Below, one piece after another: positions 1 to 7,331 of a stretch of 10,476 nucleotides of DNA (the first letter of the stretch is position 1; each line of letters begins with the position of its first letter). Under the pieces are notes generated by a model. That model made no database searches and was not told the origin of the DNA. It was given only the letters and a program-made list of their open reading frames with translations. The stretch covers positions 1 through 10,476 of the forward strand of contig JAITOO010000217.1 of the NCBI GenBank assembly GCA_031289875.1, given 5' to 3'. The position numbers and the translations under genes were made by a program. Source of the DNA: Flavobacteriaceae bacterium. Its GTDB lineage: Bacteria > Bacteroidota > Bacteroidia > Flavobacteriales > Weeksellaceae.

Positions 1-737
1 ATTTGGTAAAGATAAAAATCCCCCTTCCTCCGTTCGAAATCCAGCAAAAAATTGTTTCCGAAATAGAGGTGTTGGAAAAGAAAGAGGAGATAGCCAAAGA
101 AAAAATAGAAAAAGGCAAAGAAAAAATAGAAGATTTATGTTTAAATGTAATTTCAAAATACGATAAAGAAAGATTAATGCAATTAGCAATTACTAATCCG
201 TCAAAATCAGAAATTTCAAATTTAGACATAAATACACTAATTTCATTCGTTGATATGCCTTCTGTCAGCAATAATGGTTATATTGCAAATAGAATTGATA
301 AAACTTTTGGAGAAATAAAAAAAGGTAGTTACACCTATTTTAAAGAAAGCGATATTATTATTGCAAAAATCACGCCTTGTATGGAAAATGGCAAGTGCGC
401 TTTGGCAACCAATCTTACAAACGGTTTGGCATTAGGCAGTTCTGAATTTCATGTTTTCAGAGCAAATAATGATAAAATAATTACAAAATATCTATTTACA
501 CTACTCAATAGGAAATCAATTAGAGTAGAGGCAGAAAAAAACATGACAGGTGCAAGCGGACACCGCCGTGTACCGATTGCTTTTTATGAAAATTTAGAAA
601 TCCCTCTTCCTCCCCTTTCCGCCCAGCAAAAAATCGTTTCCGAAATCGAAAAAATAGAAACACAAATCGCTGCATTAGAACAGGAAGTTGCAGAAATCCC
701 AAAACAAGAAGAAGCGATATTGAAAAAATATTTGTAA
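1..737 (+). CDS. hsdS: Type I restriction-modification specificity subunit (HsdS), 5'-truncated by the window edge
   Basis: This is the C-terminal part of the DNA-recognition subunit of a type I restriction-modification enzyme; HsdS binds the bipartite target and docks HsdM and HsdR. The frame is open to the left edge. A TTG at 3-5 could be read as a start, but it falls inside the conserved end of the first target-recognition domain, so the gene almost certainly begins upstream. Counting from that TTG, residues 6-22 (IPLPP then QQKIVSEIE) close domain 1, about 23-50 form a Lys/Glu-rich helical spacer, about 55-199 are domain 2 with the family patterns KITPCMENGK, SSEFHV and MTGASG, and 200-244 repeat IPLPP...QQKIVSEIE followed by the terminal helix. 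The domain-2 core is much more AT-rich than the repeats around it. hsdM and hsdR are not visible. An HsdM-HsdS fusion cannot be excluded because the front is missing. Confidence 0.9.
   Translation, partial: LVKIKIPLPPFEIQQKIVSEIEVLEKKEEIAKEKIEKGKEKIEDLCLNVISKYDKERLMQLAITNPSKSEISNLDINTLISFVDMPSVSNNGYIANRIDKTFGEIKKGSYTYFKESDIIIAKITPCMENGKCALATNLTNGLALGSSEFHVFRANNDKIITKYLFTLLNRKSIRVEAEKNMTGASGHRRVPIAFYENLEIPLPPLSAQQKIVSEIEKIETQIAALEQEVAEIPKQEEAILKKYL
18..68 (+). repeat. Direct repeat, copy 1 (end of HsdS domain 1)
   Basis: This 51-base stretch encodes IPLPP-x3-QQKIVSEIE and recurs at 600-650. Apart from the three variable codons in the middle, the copies differ only at third codon positions. 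Such repeats are the conserved regions of HsdS, and recombination between them is a known way to swap or delete target-recognition domains. That it works so here is inference. Confidence 0.8.
600..650 (+). repeat. Direct repeat, copy 2 (end of HsdS domain 2)
   Basis: Second copy of the repeat at 18-68, same reading frame, encoding IPLPP-x3-QQKIVSEIE. It lies just after the AT-rich variable domain and just before the C-terminal helix. Confidence 0.8.
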
Positions 738-824
738 AAAATGAAATCGGAAGAAATAAAAAACAACTGAAACCAAGAATCTTAAAAAAATCACAGTTAT
801 AACCGTAACTTCCCCAAAGTTTTT

Positions 825-832
825 TAAATTTG
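825..832 (+). promoter_or_regulatory. Bacteroidota -7 promoter element of ppc
   Basis: TAAATTTG is an exact match to the Bacteroidota consensus TAnnTTTG and ends 22 bases before the ppc ATG. That would put the transcript start near 837-839 with a leader of about 17 bases. No TTG is present at the usual -33 distance. Instead an inverted repeat (AGTTA-6-TAACT, 795-810) occupies that region. The rest of the 117-base gap after hsdS is AT-rich; I see no clear terminator in it. Confidence 0.5.
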
Positions 833-854
833 TGGAAAGTAAACTTATGAAATT

Positions 855-3398
855 ATGAGTAAAAGTACCGGCACAAAACTTTTCAAGCAGGAAGTGGAAA
901 ACAAATATACCGTTTATAACAGTTTGTTTTCTCATCTTCCGTATAACGATATTACCCGTCTCGGAGCATTAATACCACTCTTGTACGAGCTGGGAATCAA
1001 GGCGTTGGGCAAGTCTGAAAATCCCAAAAAAATCATTGAAAATTTTTTAAAAGACTATGTCCGCCTCAAAGACGAAAGAGAAAAAAGCGACTGGCTATTC
1101 AAAACCATTCAATTTATTGAGCGGGAAGTTGTTCTGTTTGATTCCGTCGAAGAAGCCTCTTTTGATAAGGTTGTCGCCGTCCACCACCAAAAAGGCACGC
1201 TCGAAAATCTGTACCAAGTAGCGCAGCAACAAAAAAAATTGAACGAAGTTTATCAAAAACTCAAAGATTTCAAGGTGCGCGTAGTTTTCACTGCCCACCC
1301 GACACAGTTCTACCCAAACCCCGTTCTGCGCATCATCGCTGATTTGGAGGAAGCCATCAAAAACAATGACCTCGCAGTTGTCGATCATTTGCTCTGCCAG
1401 CTCGGCAAAACGACGTTTATCAGCGAAGAAAAACTCACTCCGCTTGACGAGGCGCACAGCATCATGTATTATTTGAAAGAAGTTTATTATCCGGCTGTCG
1501 GCGAGCTTCACGAACAATTATTTTCGGAATTTTACAACGAGCAGAAAGATTTCATTCCCGTCATGGAACTCGGTTTGTGGACGGGCGGCGACCGCGATGG
1601 AAATCCGCTCGTAACGGCAGAAGTTACCCGTCAAGTAACAGAGAATCTGAGGATTAACATCTTGAAATGTTATTATGACGATTTGAAAAAAATCTCTCGA
1701 AGACTGACATTCAAAGGTGTGTACGACAAACTCCGAGCCTTGTCCGATTTGATTTACGACAGCATTTTCGGAGTAGAACACGTTGATTCGGAGGAAATTT
1801 TAAAAGGTCTGAACGAAATCCGTACCGTTTTGATTGAAAGGCATAATTCCATTTTCATCGAAGAACTCGACCGCCTCATTCGTCAAGTGATGACTTTCCG
1901 GACACATTTTGCTTCGCTCGACATCAGGCAGGACAGCAAAATTCACAATCAAATCATGAATGCGATTGTGAAACGCTATAATCTTTCCGACAAACCCTAC
2001 GATGAAATGGACAAAACAGATAAATTTTATGTCCTGTTCCAGTCAAACATTCTCATCAAGGAAGAAGATTTTGAGGAAGAAATCATCAAGGATACTATTC
2101 GGAATATCAAACAGTTAAAACAAATTCAAAAAGAAAACGGCGAGCAATCAATCAACCGGTACATCATCAGCAATTCTACATCAATTTTCAGTGTGCTGGA
2201 AGTGCTGGCGCTGTTTGAGTTTTGCGGGTACAAAAGCTACGACATCAATATCGATATTATTCCGCTGTTTGAAACCGTTGAAGGATTGGACAGTGCGGAA
2301 GATACGATGAAGCAACTCTACAACCTGCCGCTGTACAAAAATCACCTGAACCGCCGCAACAACCGCCAGACAATTATGCTCGGCTTTTCCGACGGGACAA
2401 AAGACGGCGGCTATGTACGCGCCAACTGGGGCATTTTCAAGGCAAAAGAACGGCTGACCCAACTTTCCAAAACGAACAATATGGAAGTCCTGTTTTTTGA
2501 CGGTCGCGGAGGTCCTCCTGCGCGCGGAGGCGGAAAAACAAGACAGTTCTACGCTTCGCAAGGAGCGACCATTGCTTCCAATCAAATCCAATTAACCATT
2601 CAGGGGCAGACAATTACCTCTTTGTATGGTTCGGTCAATCAATCAAAACATAATTTTGAACAGCTGATAACCGCAGGAATTTCCAACAGCGTTTTTGAAA
2701 ACGAACGCCTGATTTTGACCAAATCGGACAGAGCCTTGCTCGATGAACTTTCGGAAGCGAGCTATCAAAAGTATCAAAAATTGAAAAATCATCCGCAATT
2801 CATTCAGTATCTGGAAGAAAGAAGCACTGTTCCCTATTACGGCAAAACCAAATCTTCTCCGAAAAATAAAAACACTCATTTAAAATTCAACGACTTGCAA
2901 GCAATTTCTTTCGTCGGCTCGTGGAGTCAGTCGAAACAGAACGTGCCGGGATATTTCGGTTTCGGGTCGGGAATTTTGAAAATCAAGCAAGAAGGTCGGC
3001 TTGACGAGTTGAAAGAACTGTATCAGCGCTCGTCGTTTTTCCGTACTTTGGTGCAGAACAGCATGATGTCGATGATAAAATCAAATTTTCTGCTGACAGC
3101 CTACATGAAAAAAGGCGATAAATTTTCGGATTTTTGGAACATTTTGAACGATGAATACGAGTTGTCCAAAGAATTGATTTTGGAAATTTCGGGGCAGGAA
3201 TTTTTAATGGAAAAAGAAGAAATCAACAGATTGTCAGTGCTTTGCAGAGAAAAAATCATGCTTCCGCTACTGCTCATTCAGCAGTACGCCTTGCAGAAAC
3301 TTCACGAAGCGCAGACGGACGAAGAAAAATTATTGTACGAAAAAATGCTGATTCGAACTTTATACGGAATCGTAAACGCAAGCAGAAATTCGGCATAA
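855..3398 (+). CDS. ppc: Phosphoenolpyruvate carboxylase
   Basis: This cytosolic enzyme carboxylates PEP with bicarbonate to oxaloacetate and phosphate, replenishing the TCA cycle. All hallmark blocks are present: FTAHPTQ with catalytic His148, GGDRDGNP (residues 244-251), LDIRQD with Arg358, PLFET with Glu473 and FSDGTKD with Asp513 (expected Mg ligands) and Lys516, and the glycine-rich loop GRGGPPARGGG with Arg551 and Arg557. At 847 residues it is a little shorter than the E. coli enzyme (883) but complete at both ends. The ATG at 855 gives a natural N-terminus. The C-terminus is RNSA, whereas well-studied PEP carboxylases end in NTG. A three-codon reading frame at 847-858 overlaps the start as ATGA. 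The ABC ATPase gene begins 11 bases downstream, so the two may be co-transcribed. Identification is firm; effector regulation cannot be judged. Confidence 0.97.
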   Translation: MSKSTGTKLFKQEVENKYTVYNSLFSHLPYNDITRLGALIPLLYELGIKALGKSENPKKIIENFLKDYVRLKDEREKSDWLFKTIQFIEREVVLFDSVEEASFDKVVAVHHQKGTLENLYQVAQQQKKLNEVYQKLKDFKVRVVFTAHPTQFYPNPVLRIIADLEEAIKNNDLAVVDHLLCQLGKTTFISEEKLTPLDEAHSIMYYLKEVYYPAVGELHEQLFSEFYNEQKDFIPVMELGLWTGGDRDGNPLVTAEVTRQVTENLRINILKCYYDDLKKISRRLTFKGVYDKLRALSDLIYDSIFGVEHVDSEEILKGLNEIRTVLIERHNSIFIEELDRLIRQVMTFRTHFASLDIRQDSKIHNQIMNAIVKRYNLSDKPYDEMDKTDKFYVLFQSNILIKEEDFEEEIIKDTIRNIKQLKQIQKENGEQSINRYIISNSTSIFSVLEVLALFEFCGYKSYDINIDIIPLFETVEGLDSAEDTMKQLYNLPLYKNHLNRRNNRQTIMLGFSDGTKDGGYVRANWGIFKAKERLTQLSKTNNMEVLFFDGRGGPPARGGGKTRQFYASQGATIASNQIQLTIQGQTITSLYGSVNQSKHNFEQLITAGISNSVFENERLILTKSDRALLDELSEASYQKYQKLKNHPQFIQYLEERSTVPYYGKTKSSPKNKNTHLKFNDLQAISFVGSWSQSKQNVPGYFGFGSGILKIKQEGRLDELKELYQRSSFFRTLVQNSMMSMIKSNFLLTAYMKKGDKFSDFWNILNDEYELSKELILEISGQEFLMEKEEINRLSVLCREKIMLPLLLIQQYALQKLHEAQTDEEKLLYEKMLIRTLYGIVNASRNSA

Positions 3399-3409
3399 AT
3401 CAATGTATT

Positions 3410-4381
3410 ATGTTAGAAGTCAATAACATTTCGTTTTCCTACACAGAAGAAAAAATTATAAAATCCCTATCTTTTCAACTGAAACAAGGCGAAATGCTGA
3501 CCTTAATCGGCGAGAGCGGAAGTGGAAAAAGCACCATTTTGAAGTTGCTCTACGGAATTTTAGAACCACAAGTGGGCGAAATTTGGTTTGACGGGCGAAA
3601 ACTTGGCGGAAATTTCGGTCATCTCGTACCCGGAGAGCCTGAATTTAAATATCTTGCGCAAGATTTTGAGCTGACACTTTACGCAACGGTTGCTGAGAAT
3701 GTCGGGAATTTTCTTTCCAACATTCGGTTGGAAGAAAAGCAAAACAAAGTTCGAGTACTGCTGGATTTGGTTGATATGGCAGACTTTGCCGACGTGCGCG
3801 CCCATGACTTGAGCGGCGGGCAGAAACAACGTGTCGCTCTGGCAAAGGCATTGGCGCAGATGCCCAAACTTCTTCTCCTCGACGAGCCTTTTTCGCAGAT
3901 TGACACCTTCAAAAAAAATATGCTCAAACGCGCAGTTTTTGAATTTGCCGGAGAAAACCACATTTCTATAATTTTGGCAACGCATGAAGTGAGCGATGCA
4001 CTGGCTTTTGCCGACCGAATGATTGTTCTGAAAAACGGAAAAGTCATACAAGAAAATACGCCGGAACAAATTTATAAAAACCCCGAAAATGAATATGTTG
4101 CAAGACTTTTTGGTGAAGTGAATCTCTTGGGGCAAAATTTTGTTGAAGAGTTTATTCCTGAAAATGCCGAAAGGAAAATTCTGGCGTATCCTCACCAGCT
4201 GAAATTCAGTACAGATAAAGGCTTGCGGGTGAAAGTCATTAAAAGTTATTTTATGGGAAGCCATTATTTGGTGGAAGGAATTTATCAATTGCATCAAATT
4301 TGGTTTAACAGTTCCGAATTTCTCCCGAAGGGAAATGAATATTATATCAAAATATCTGATTATCAGGTTTGTAATGAATGA
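3410..4381 (+). CDS. ABC transporter ATP-binding protein, PotA/CysA-like
   Basis: This 323-residue nucleotide-binding subunit would power an import-type ABC transporter at the inner membrane; the substrate cannot be told. Visible motifs are Walker A GESGSGKST (34-42, Lys40), a Q-loop in YLAQDFEL (Gln84), signature LSGGQKQR (134-141), Walker B LLLLDEP (154-160, Glu159) and the H-loop His192. Residues from about 235 form a C-terminal extension resembling the regulatory (TOBE-like) part of PotA-type ATPases, but shorter. The open frame extends upstream into ppc, but MLEVNNISF at 3410 is the normal start of the family; the earlier residues are basic and out of character. It follows ppc by 11 bases and overlaps the next gene in ATGA (4378-4381), which suggests translational coupling to that lipoprotein. 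No permease or binding protein is nearby. Confidence 0.9.
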   Translation: MLEVNNISFSYTEEKIIKSLSFQLKQGEMLTLIGESGSGKSTILKLLYGILEPQVGEIWFDGRKLGGNFGHLVPGEPEFKYLAQDFELTLYATVAENVGNFLSNIRLEEKQNKVRVLLDLVDMADFADVRAHDLSGGQKQRVALAKALAQMPKLLLLDEPFSQIDTFKKNMLKRAVFEFAGENHISIILATHEVSDALAFADRMIVLKNGKVIQENTPEQIYKNPENEYVARLFGEVNLLGQNFVEEFIPENAERKILAYPHQLKFSTDKGLRVKVIKSYFMGSHYLVEGIYQLHQIWFNSSEFLPKGNEYYIKISDYQVCNE

Positions 4382-4869
4382 AAACGTATAGTTACATATT
4401 GTTTTTTCTATTGATTTTTTCCTGCAAGGAAGACAACAAATCCAACTATTTGATTAACAATCCGCAACAGACTTTTCAAATCGTGGAAGAAAAATTTTCC
4501 AACGAAACTTTGTTCAAAGACATCAATGTTTTTTACGACCAAAATCAATATGCGTTGCAGGCAATGGTTTATGAGAAAGGGAAATTGGAAGAATACCGAT
4601 GGCAGAACAACTGGTGGACGCTGTACGCTTCGGTGGATTTTTCGATTGACGGAAAAGCAGACCTTCGCGATTTTCTTTTTTCGATAGATTCAAATTTCAA
4701 AAGACAGTTTTCTCAGAAAATTGATTCGTTGCGAAGAGCAAATGCACATAAAAAATTTCGGATTTTGAGTTGGGAAATCACCTCTCCCGACCATGTTTCG
4801 CAAGGAAAACGAATCATTTACAAAATCACTTATCAAGTTGATGATTTGGAGTTTACGATTATGGAATGA
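4378..4869 (+). CDS. Small predicted lipoprotein of unknown function
   Basis: I do not recognise this 163-residue protein. Its N-terminus is a lipoprotein signal peptide: a hydrophobic stretch (about 4-15) ending in IFSC with the lipid-bearing Cys at 16. The residues after the Cys are Lys-Glu-Asp, resembling the surface lipoprotein export signal described for Capnocytophaga canimorsus (Lys followed by two acidic residues), so it may face outward; this is inference. The mature part is rich in aromatic and charged residues, with a Trp cluster around 75-81 and no further membrane segment. The start is fixed by a 4-base overlap with the stop of the preceding ATPase gene, and no promoter is needed. 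It could be an accessory to that ATPase or merely a passenger; nothing in the sequence decides this. Confidence 0.75.
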   Translation: MKTYSYILFFLLIFSCKEDNKSNYLINNPQQTFQIVEEKFSNETLFKDINVFYDQNQYALQAMVYEKGKLEEYRWQNNWWTLYASVDFSIDGKADLRDFLFSIDSNFKRQFSQKIDSLRRANAHKKFRILSWEITSPDHVSQGKRIIYKITYQVDDLEFTIME

Positions 4870-4871
4870 AC

Positions 4872-4890
4872 GGATTTATTCCATAAATTC
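4872..4890 (+). terminator. Hairpin after the lipoprotein gene, possible weak terminator
   Basis: GGATTTAT and ATAAATTC pair (8 bp, one G-T) around a TCC loop, three bases after the lipoprotein stop. The stem is AT-rich and not followed at once by a T-run; a run of seven T lies at 4917-4923. It may end or stabilise the ppc/ATPase/lipoprotein transcript, but it is not a textbook intrinsic terminator. The rest of the gap to 5000 is AT-rich without an obvious gene. Confidence 0.3.
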
Positions 4891-4986
4891 AGACTTAGAA
4901 ATTTCCCGCACTATCATTTTTTTCTCCGAAATGTTACAAAAAACAAAGACTTTTTTCCAAAACACCGCTGTTTCCCAAAAAATCTG

Positions 4987-4994
4987 TAATTTTA
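4987..4994 (+). promoter_or_regulatory. Possible -7 element of the prenyl synthase gene
   Basis: TAATTTTA matches TAnnTTTG except for the last base and ends only 6 bases before the ATG at 5001. If used, the transcript would be leaderless or nearly so. No -33 TTG is seen upstream. Confidence 0.3.
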
Positions 4995-5000
4995 CCGAAA

Positions 5001-5978
5001 ATGTCAAAGGTAACAGAACAGATCAAAGCTCCCATCAAAGAAGAAATGAACCTCTTTGAACAGCGATTTTATCAGTCGATGAAGAGCCAAGTTCCTTTGC
5101 TTGACAGAATTATACAGTTCGTCGTGCGGCGAAAAGGCAAACAGATGCGCCCGATGTTTGTCTTCTTGACGGCAAAGTTGTGCGGAAAAATCACCGACAA
5201 AACCTACCGTGCCGCTTCCTTGATTGAACTGATTCACACCGCAACCCTCGTTCACGACGACGTGGTGGACGAAAGCTATATGCGTCGCGGTTTCTTCTCC
5301 CTCAATGCCTTGTGGAAGAACAAAATAGCCGTTCTGGTCGGAGATTATCTCTTGTCCAAAAGCGTGTTGCTTTCTACTGATAATCAAGATTTTGACTTGC
5401 TGGCGATTATTTCAAGGAGTATGCGCGAAATGGCGGAAGGCGAGTTGCTCCAATTGGAAAAAAGCCGAAAATTAGACATCACAGAAGAGGTCTATTTCGA
5501 AATTATCCGCCAAAAAACGGCGGTGCTGATTTCCGCTTGCTGCGAATCAGGAGCGCGTTCAGCTTTTGCGGCAGATGAAGTTTCCTCCAAACTCAAACTT
5601 TTCGGGGAATATACGGGAATAGCTTTTCAAATCAAAGACGATTTATTCGACTACACCAGCAGCAATCTCATCGGGAAGCCTGTAGGCATTGATATTCAAG
5701 AGAAAAAGATGACTCTTCCTCTGATTTACGTTCTCAATACTGCCGACAACGAGCGCAAAAAATGGCTCATCAACTCCGTGAAAAATCACAACAAGGACAA
5801 AAAACGCGTGGCAGAAATTATAGATTTTGTCAAGAAAAACGGCGGTTTGGAATATGCTGCACAGACAATGAACGCTTATAAACAACGAGCCATGGATATT
5901 CTCTTTTCTTTTCCTAAAAACGAAGCCCGCGATTCTCTGGGATTGATGCTGACTTACGTTACGGAAAGGAGGAGTTAA
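5001..5978 (+). CDS. ispB: Long-chain polyprenyl diphosphate synthase (trans-isoprenyl type, IspB-like)
   Basis: This enzyme adds isopentenyl diphosphate units to an allylic primer to build the long all-trans chain used for menaquinone. The 325 residues match the family length (E. coli IspB 323). Motifs in order: GKQMRP (46-51, diphosphate binding), first Asp-rich motif DDVVD (86-90), MRRGFFSLN (94-102), GDYLLSK (114-120), KTAVLISACCESGA (172-185), second Asp-rich motif DDLFD (213-217) and GKPVGID followed by KMTLP (225-240). The residue five before the first Asp motif is Ala81, a small side chain as expected for long-chain products. It is preceded by a 131-base gap and so is likely its own transcription unit. 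Its stop overlaps that of sufD on the other strand. Exact chain length cannot be predicted from sequence; the class is firm, the symbol less so. Confidence 0.92.
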   Translation: MSKVTEQIKAPIKEEMNLFEQRFYQSMKSQVPLLDRIIQFVVRRKGKQMRPMFVFLTAKLCGKITDKTYRAASLIELIHTATLVHDDVVDESYMRRGFFSLNALWKNKIAVLVGDYLLSKSVLLSTDNQDFDLLAIISRSMREMAEGELLQLEKSRKLDITEEVYFEIIRQKTAVLISACCESGARSAFAADEVSSKLKLFGEYTGIAFQIKDDLFDYTSSNLIGKPVGIDIQEKKMTLPLIYVLNTADNERKKWLINSVKNHNKDKKRVAEIIDFVKKNGGLEYAAQTMNAYKQRAMDILFSFPKNEARDSLGLMLTYVTERRS

Positions 5979-7240
5979 AACTCAAAATCAATCTCTACGC
6001 CCAGTTTTTGCGCAATAACTCGGTTAATTTTGTTTTTTAGTTCGGGAAGGGTTACGGTTTCCATTACGTCCGAACAGAAAGCGAACATCAGCAACGCTTT
6101 GGCTTCTTTTTCGTGGATTCCCCGCTGTTTCATGTAGAAAAGCGCATCGTCGTCGAGCTGACCGACCGTACAACCGTGCGAACATTTCACGTCGTCGGCA
6201 AAAATTTCTAATTGAGGTTTGGTATCAATAACCGCCTCGTCAGATAGCAGCACATTGTTGTTCTGCTGAAAAGCGTTGGTTTTCTGCGCAATTTCATGCA
6301 CTTTGATTTGTCCATTGAAAATGCCGTGCGCCGCGCCGTTGAAAATTCCCCGATACAGTTCATGGCTTTCGCAATTCGGCTGATTGTGCTGTACAAGCGT
6401 ATGATTTCCAACCTCTTGGCTATCGCCGATGATGCTGATTCCTTTCAGTGTAGAGTTAATATTTTCGCCTTTGTGGTCGAAAGACAATTCGTTGCGCGTA
6501 GTTTTCCCGCCGAAAGAAAATGTATGCACAAATGCCTTGCTGTCAGCTTGTTGCTCAACAAAAACGCTGTCAATCAGATGGGCGGAGCGGGTATCGTCCT
6601 GAATTTTATACAGCCGGAAATGGGCGTTTTCTCCAACAAAAATTTCCGTAACCATATTCGTCAGAAAATCCAAATCGGAAAGTGTCCGGATTTGGACAGT
6701 TATCGAAACTTGCGAATTTTTTCCTGCAACAAACAAATTTCTAATATTTTGCACCGACTCACGACCCTGAACCGTATTTAAATACAGCAGTTCAATGGGC
6801 TTTTCAATACATTCATTCTCAGGGATATAAATGAAAGTTCCGTCTTGAAATGAAGCCGTATTCAACTCTGTGAAATAACGATTTTTGTCTGCCAGAGAAT
6901 TAAGTTTTTCGGCAAGAATTGAAGCAAGTTTTTCGTCTTTTTCTATTTTTGAAAACGGGATTACAGTTAATTCATTTTCAGGAAACCGAGAAAATTCGGC
7001 AGAAAAAACGCCATCAATGAAAACGATTTTATAAGAATTTAAGTCTTTAATCAAATGATAATCAACCACTTCTTTTGAAACTTGATGCACTTCCGCAGGT
7101 GCGTATTTTTCGGGTTTGAAAGCCGAAATACGCGTATATTTCCAATCTTCGTTTTTCTTGGTCGGGAAAGGCATATTTTGCAGTTCAGCCTGTGCTTCCG
7201 TTTTGATTTTTTCTGTATTTATATTTAGTAAAACACTCAT
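5975..7240 (-). CDS. sufD: Fe-S cluster assembly protein SufD
   Basis: SufD partners SufB and SufC in the SUF scaffold complex that assembles and transfers iron-sulfur clusters in the cytosol. The 421 residues match E. coli SufD (423). The C-terminal half carries the SufB/SufD core signature FADDVKCSHGCTVGQLDDDALFYMKQRGI-like block, split here as DDVKCSHG and TVGQLDDDALFY; His355 lies where E. coli SufD has its important His360. The N-terminal part has PFPTKKNEDWKYT, typical of the family. The start is ATG at 7240 (MSVLLN); a TTG two codons earlier is in frame but less likely. The stop TAA lies in the shared TTAA with ispB, leaving no room for a terminator between the convergent genes. It follows sufC after a 91-base gap and is probably co-transcribed with it. 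sufB is not in the window. Confidence 0.95.
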   Translation of the reverse strand: MSVLLNINTEKIKTEAQAELQNMPFPTKKNEDWKYTRISAFKPEKYAPAEVHQVSKEVVDYHLIKDLNSYKIVFIDGVFSAEFSRFPENELTVIPFSKIEKDEKLASILAEKLNSLADKNRYFTELNTASFQDGTFIYIPENECIEKPIELLYLNTVQGRESVQNIRNLFVAGKNSQVSITVQIRTLSDLDFLTNMVTEIFVGENAHFRLYKIQDDTRSAHLIDSVFVEQQADSKAFVHTFSFGGKTTRNELSFDHKGENINSTLKGISIIGDSQEVGNHTLVQHNQPNCESHELYRGIFNGAAHGIFNGQIKVHEIAQKTNAFQQNNNVLLSDEAVIDTKPQLEIFADDVKCSHGCTVGQLDDDALFYMKQRGIHEKEAKALLMFAFCSDVMETVTLPELKNKINRVIAQKLGVEIDFEF

Positions 7241-7265
7241 TATCAATTTGTTTGTGATTTATTGC

Positions 7266-7320
7266 TTTGGATTTTCGTTTTTTTGATGGATTTGTTTAGT
7301 TATAAATTTAAAAATCCAAA
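7266..7320 (-). repeat. Inverted repeat in the sufC-sufD gap
   Basis: TTTGGATTTT (7266-7275) and AAAATCCAAA (7311-7320) are exact reverse complements, separated by 35 bases. A second TGGATTT at 7287-7293 inside the loop can pair with the same partner. On the sufCD transcript this gives two mutually exclusive hairpins between the genes. The stems are AT-rich, and such sequences occur by chance in AT-rich gaps, so any role in processing or differential expression is speculative. Confidence 0.4.
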
Positions 7321-7331
7321 ATTCAAAACTT

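Noticed and set aside
807..825. Weak hairpin AACTT-5-AAGTT followed by T residues after hsdS, as a terminator.
   Set aside because: The stem is only five base pairs with one G-C pair, and the T-run overlaps the ppc -7 region; chance is likely.
3242..3409. Upstream extension of the ABC ATPase frame into ppc (56 extra residues).
   Set aside because: It lies in the ppc coding region in another frame, its translation is basic and unlike the family, and MLEVNNISF at 3410 is a typical N-terminus.
3399..3409. Separate promoter for the ABC ATPase gene.
   Set aside because: The gap is only 11 bases and I found no -7 match in it; a promoter inside ppc cannot be excluded but is not supported.
3560..4297. 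245-codon open frame on the minus strand inside the ABC ATPase gene.
   Set aside because: Its opposite-strand gene has full ABC motifs; the antisense translation is Cys/Phe/His-rich with no recognisable domain.
4793..5059. 88-codon open frame spanning the lipoprotein end, the gap and the prenyl synthase start.
   Set aside because: It overlaps two supported genes in other frames and its translation shows no domain; the gap itself looks non-coding.
6296..6781. 161-codon open frame on the + strand inside sufD.
   Set aside because: Antisense shadow of a firmly identified gene, no family resemblance.
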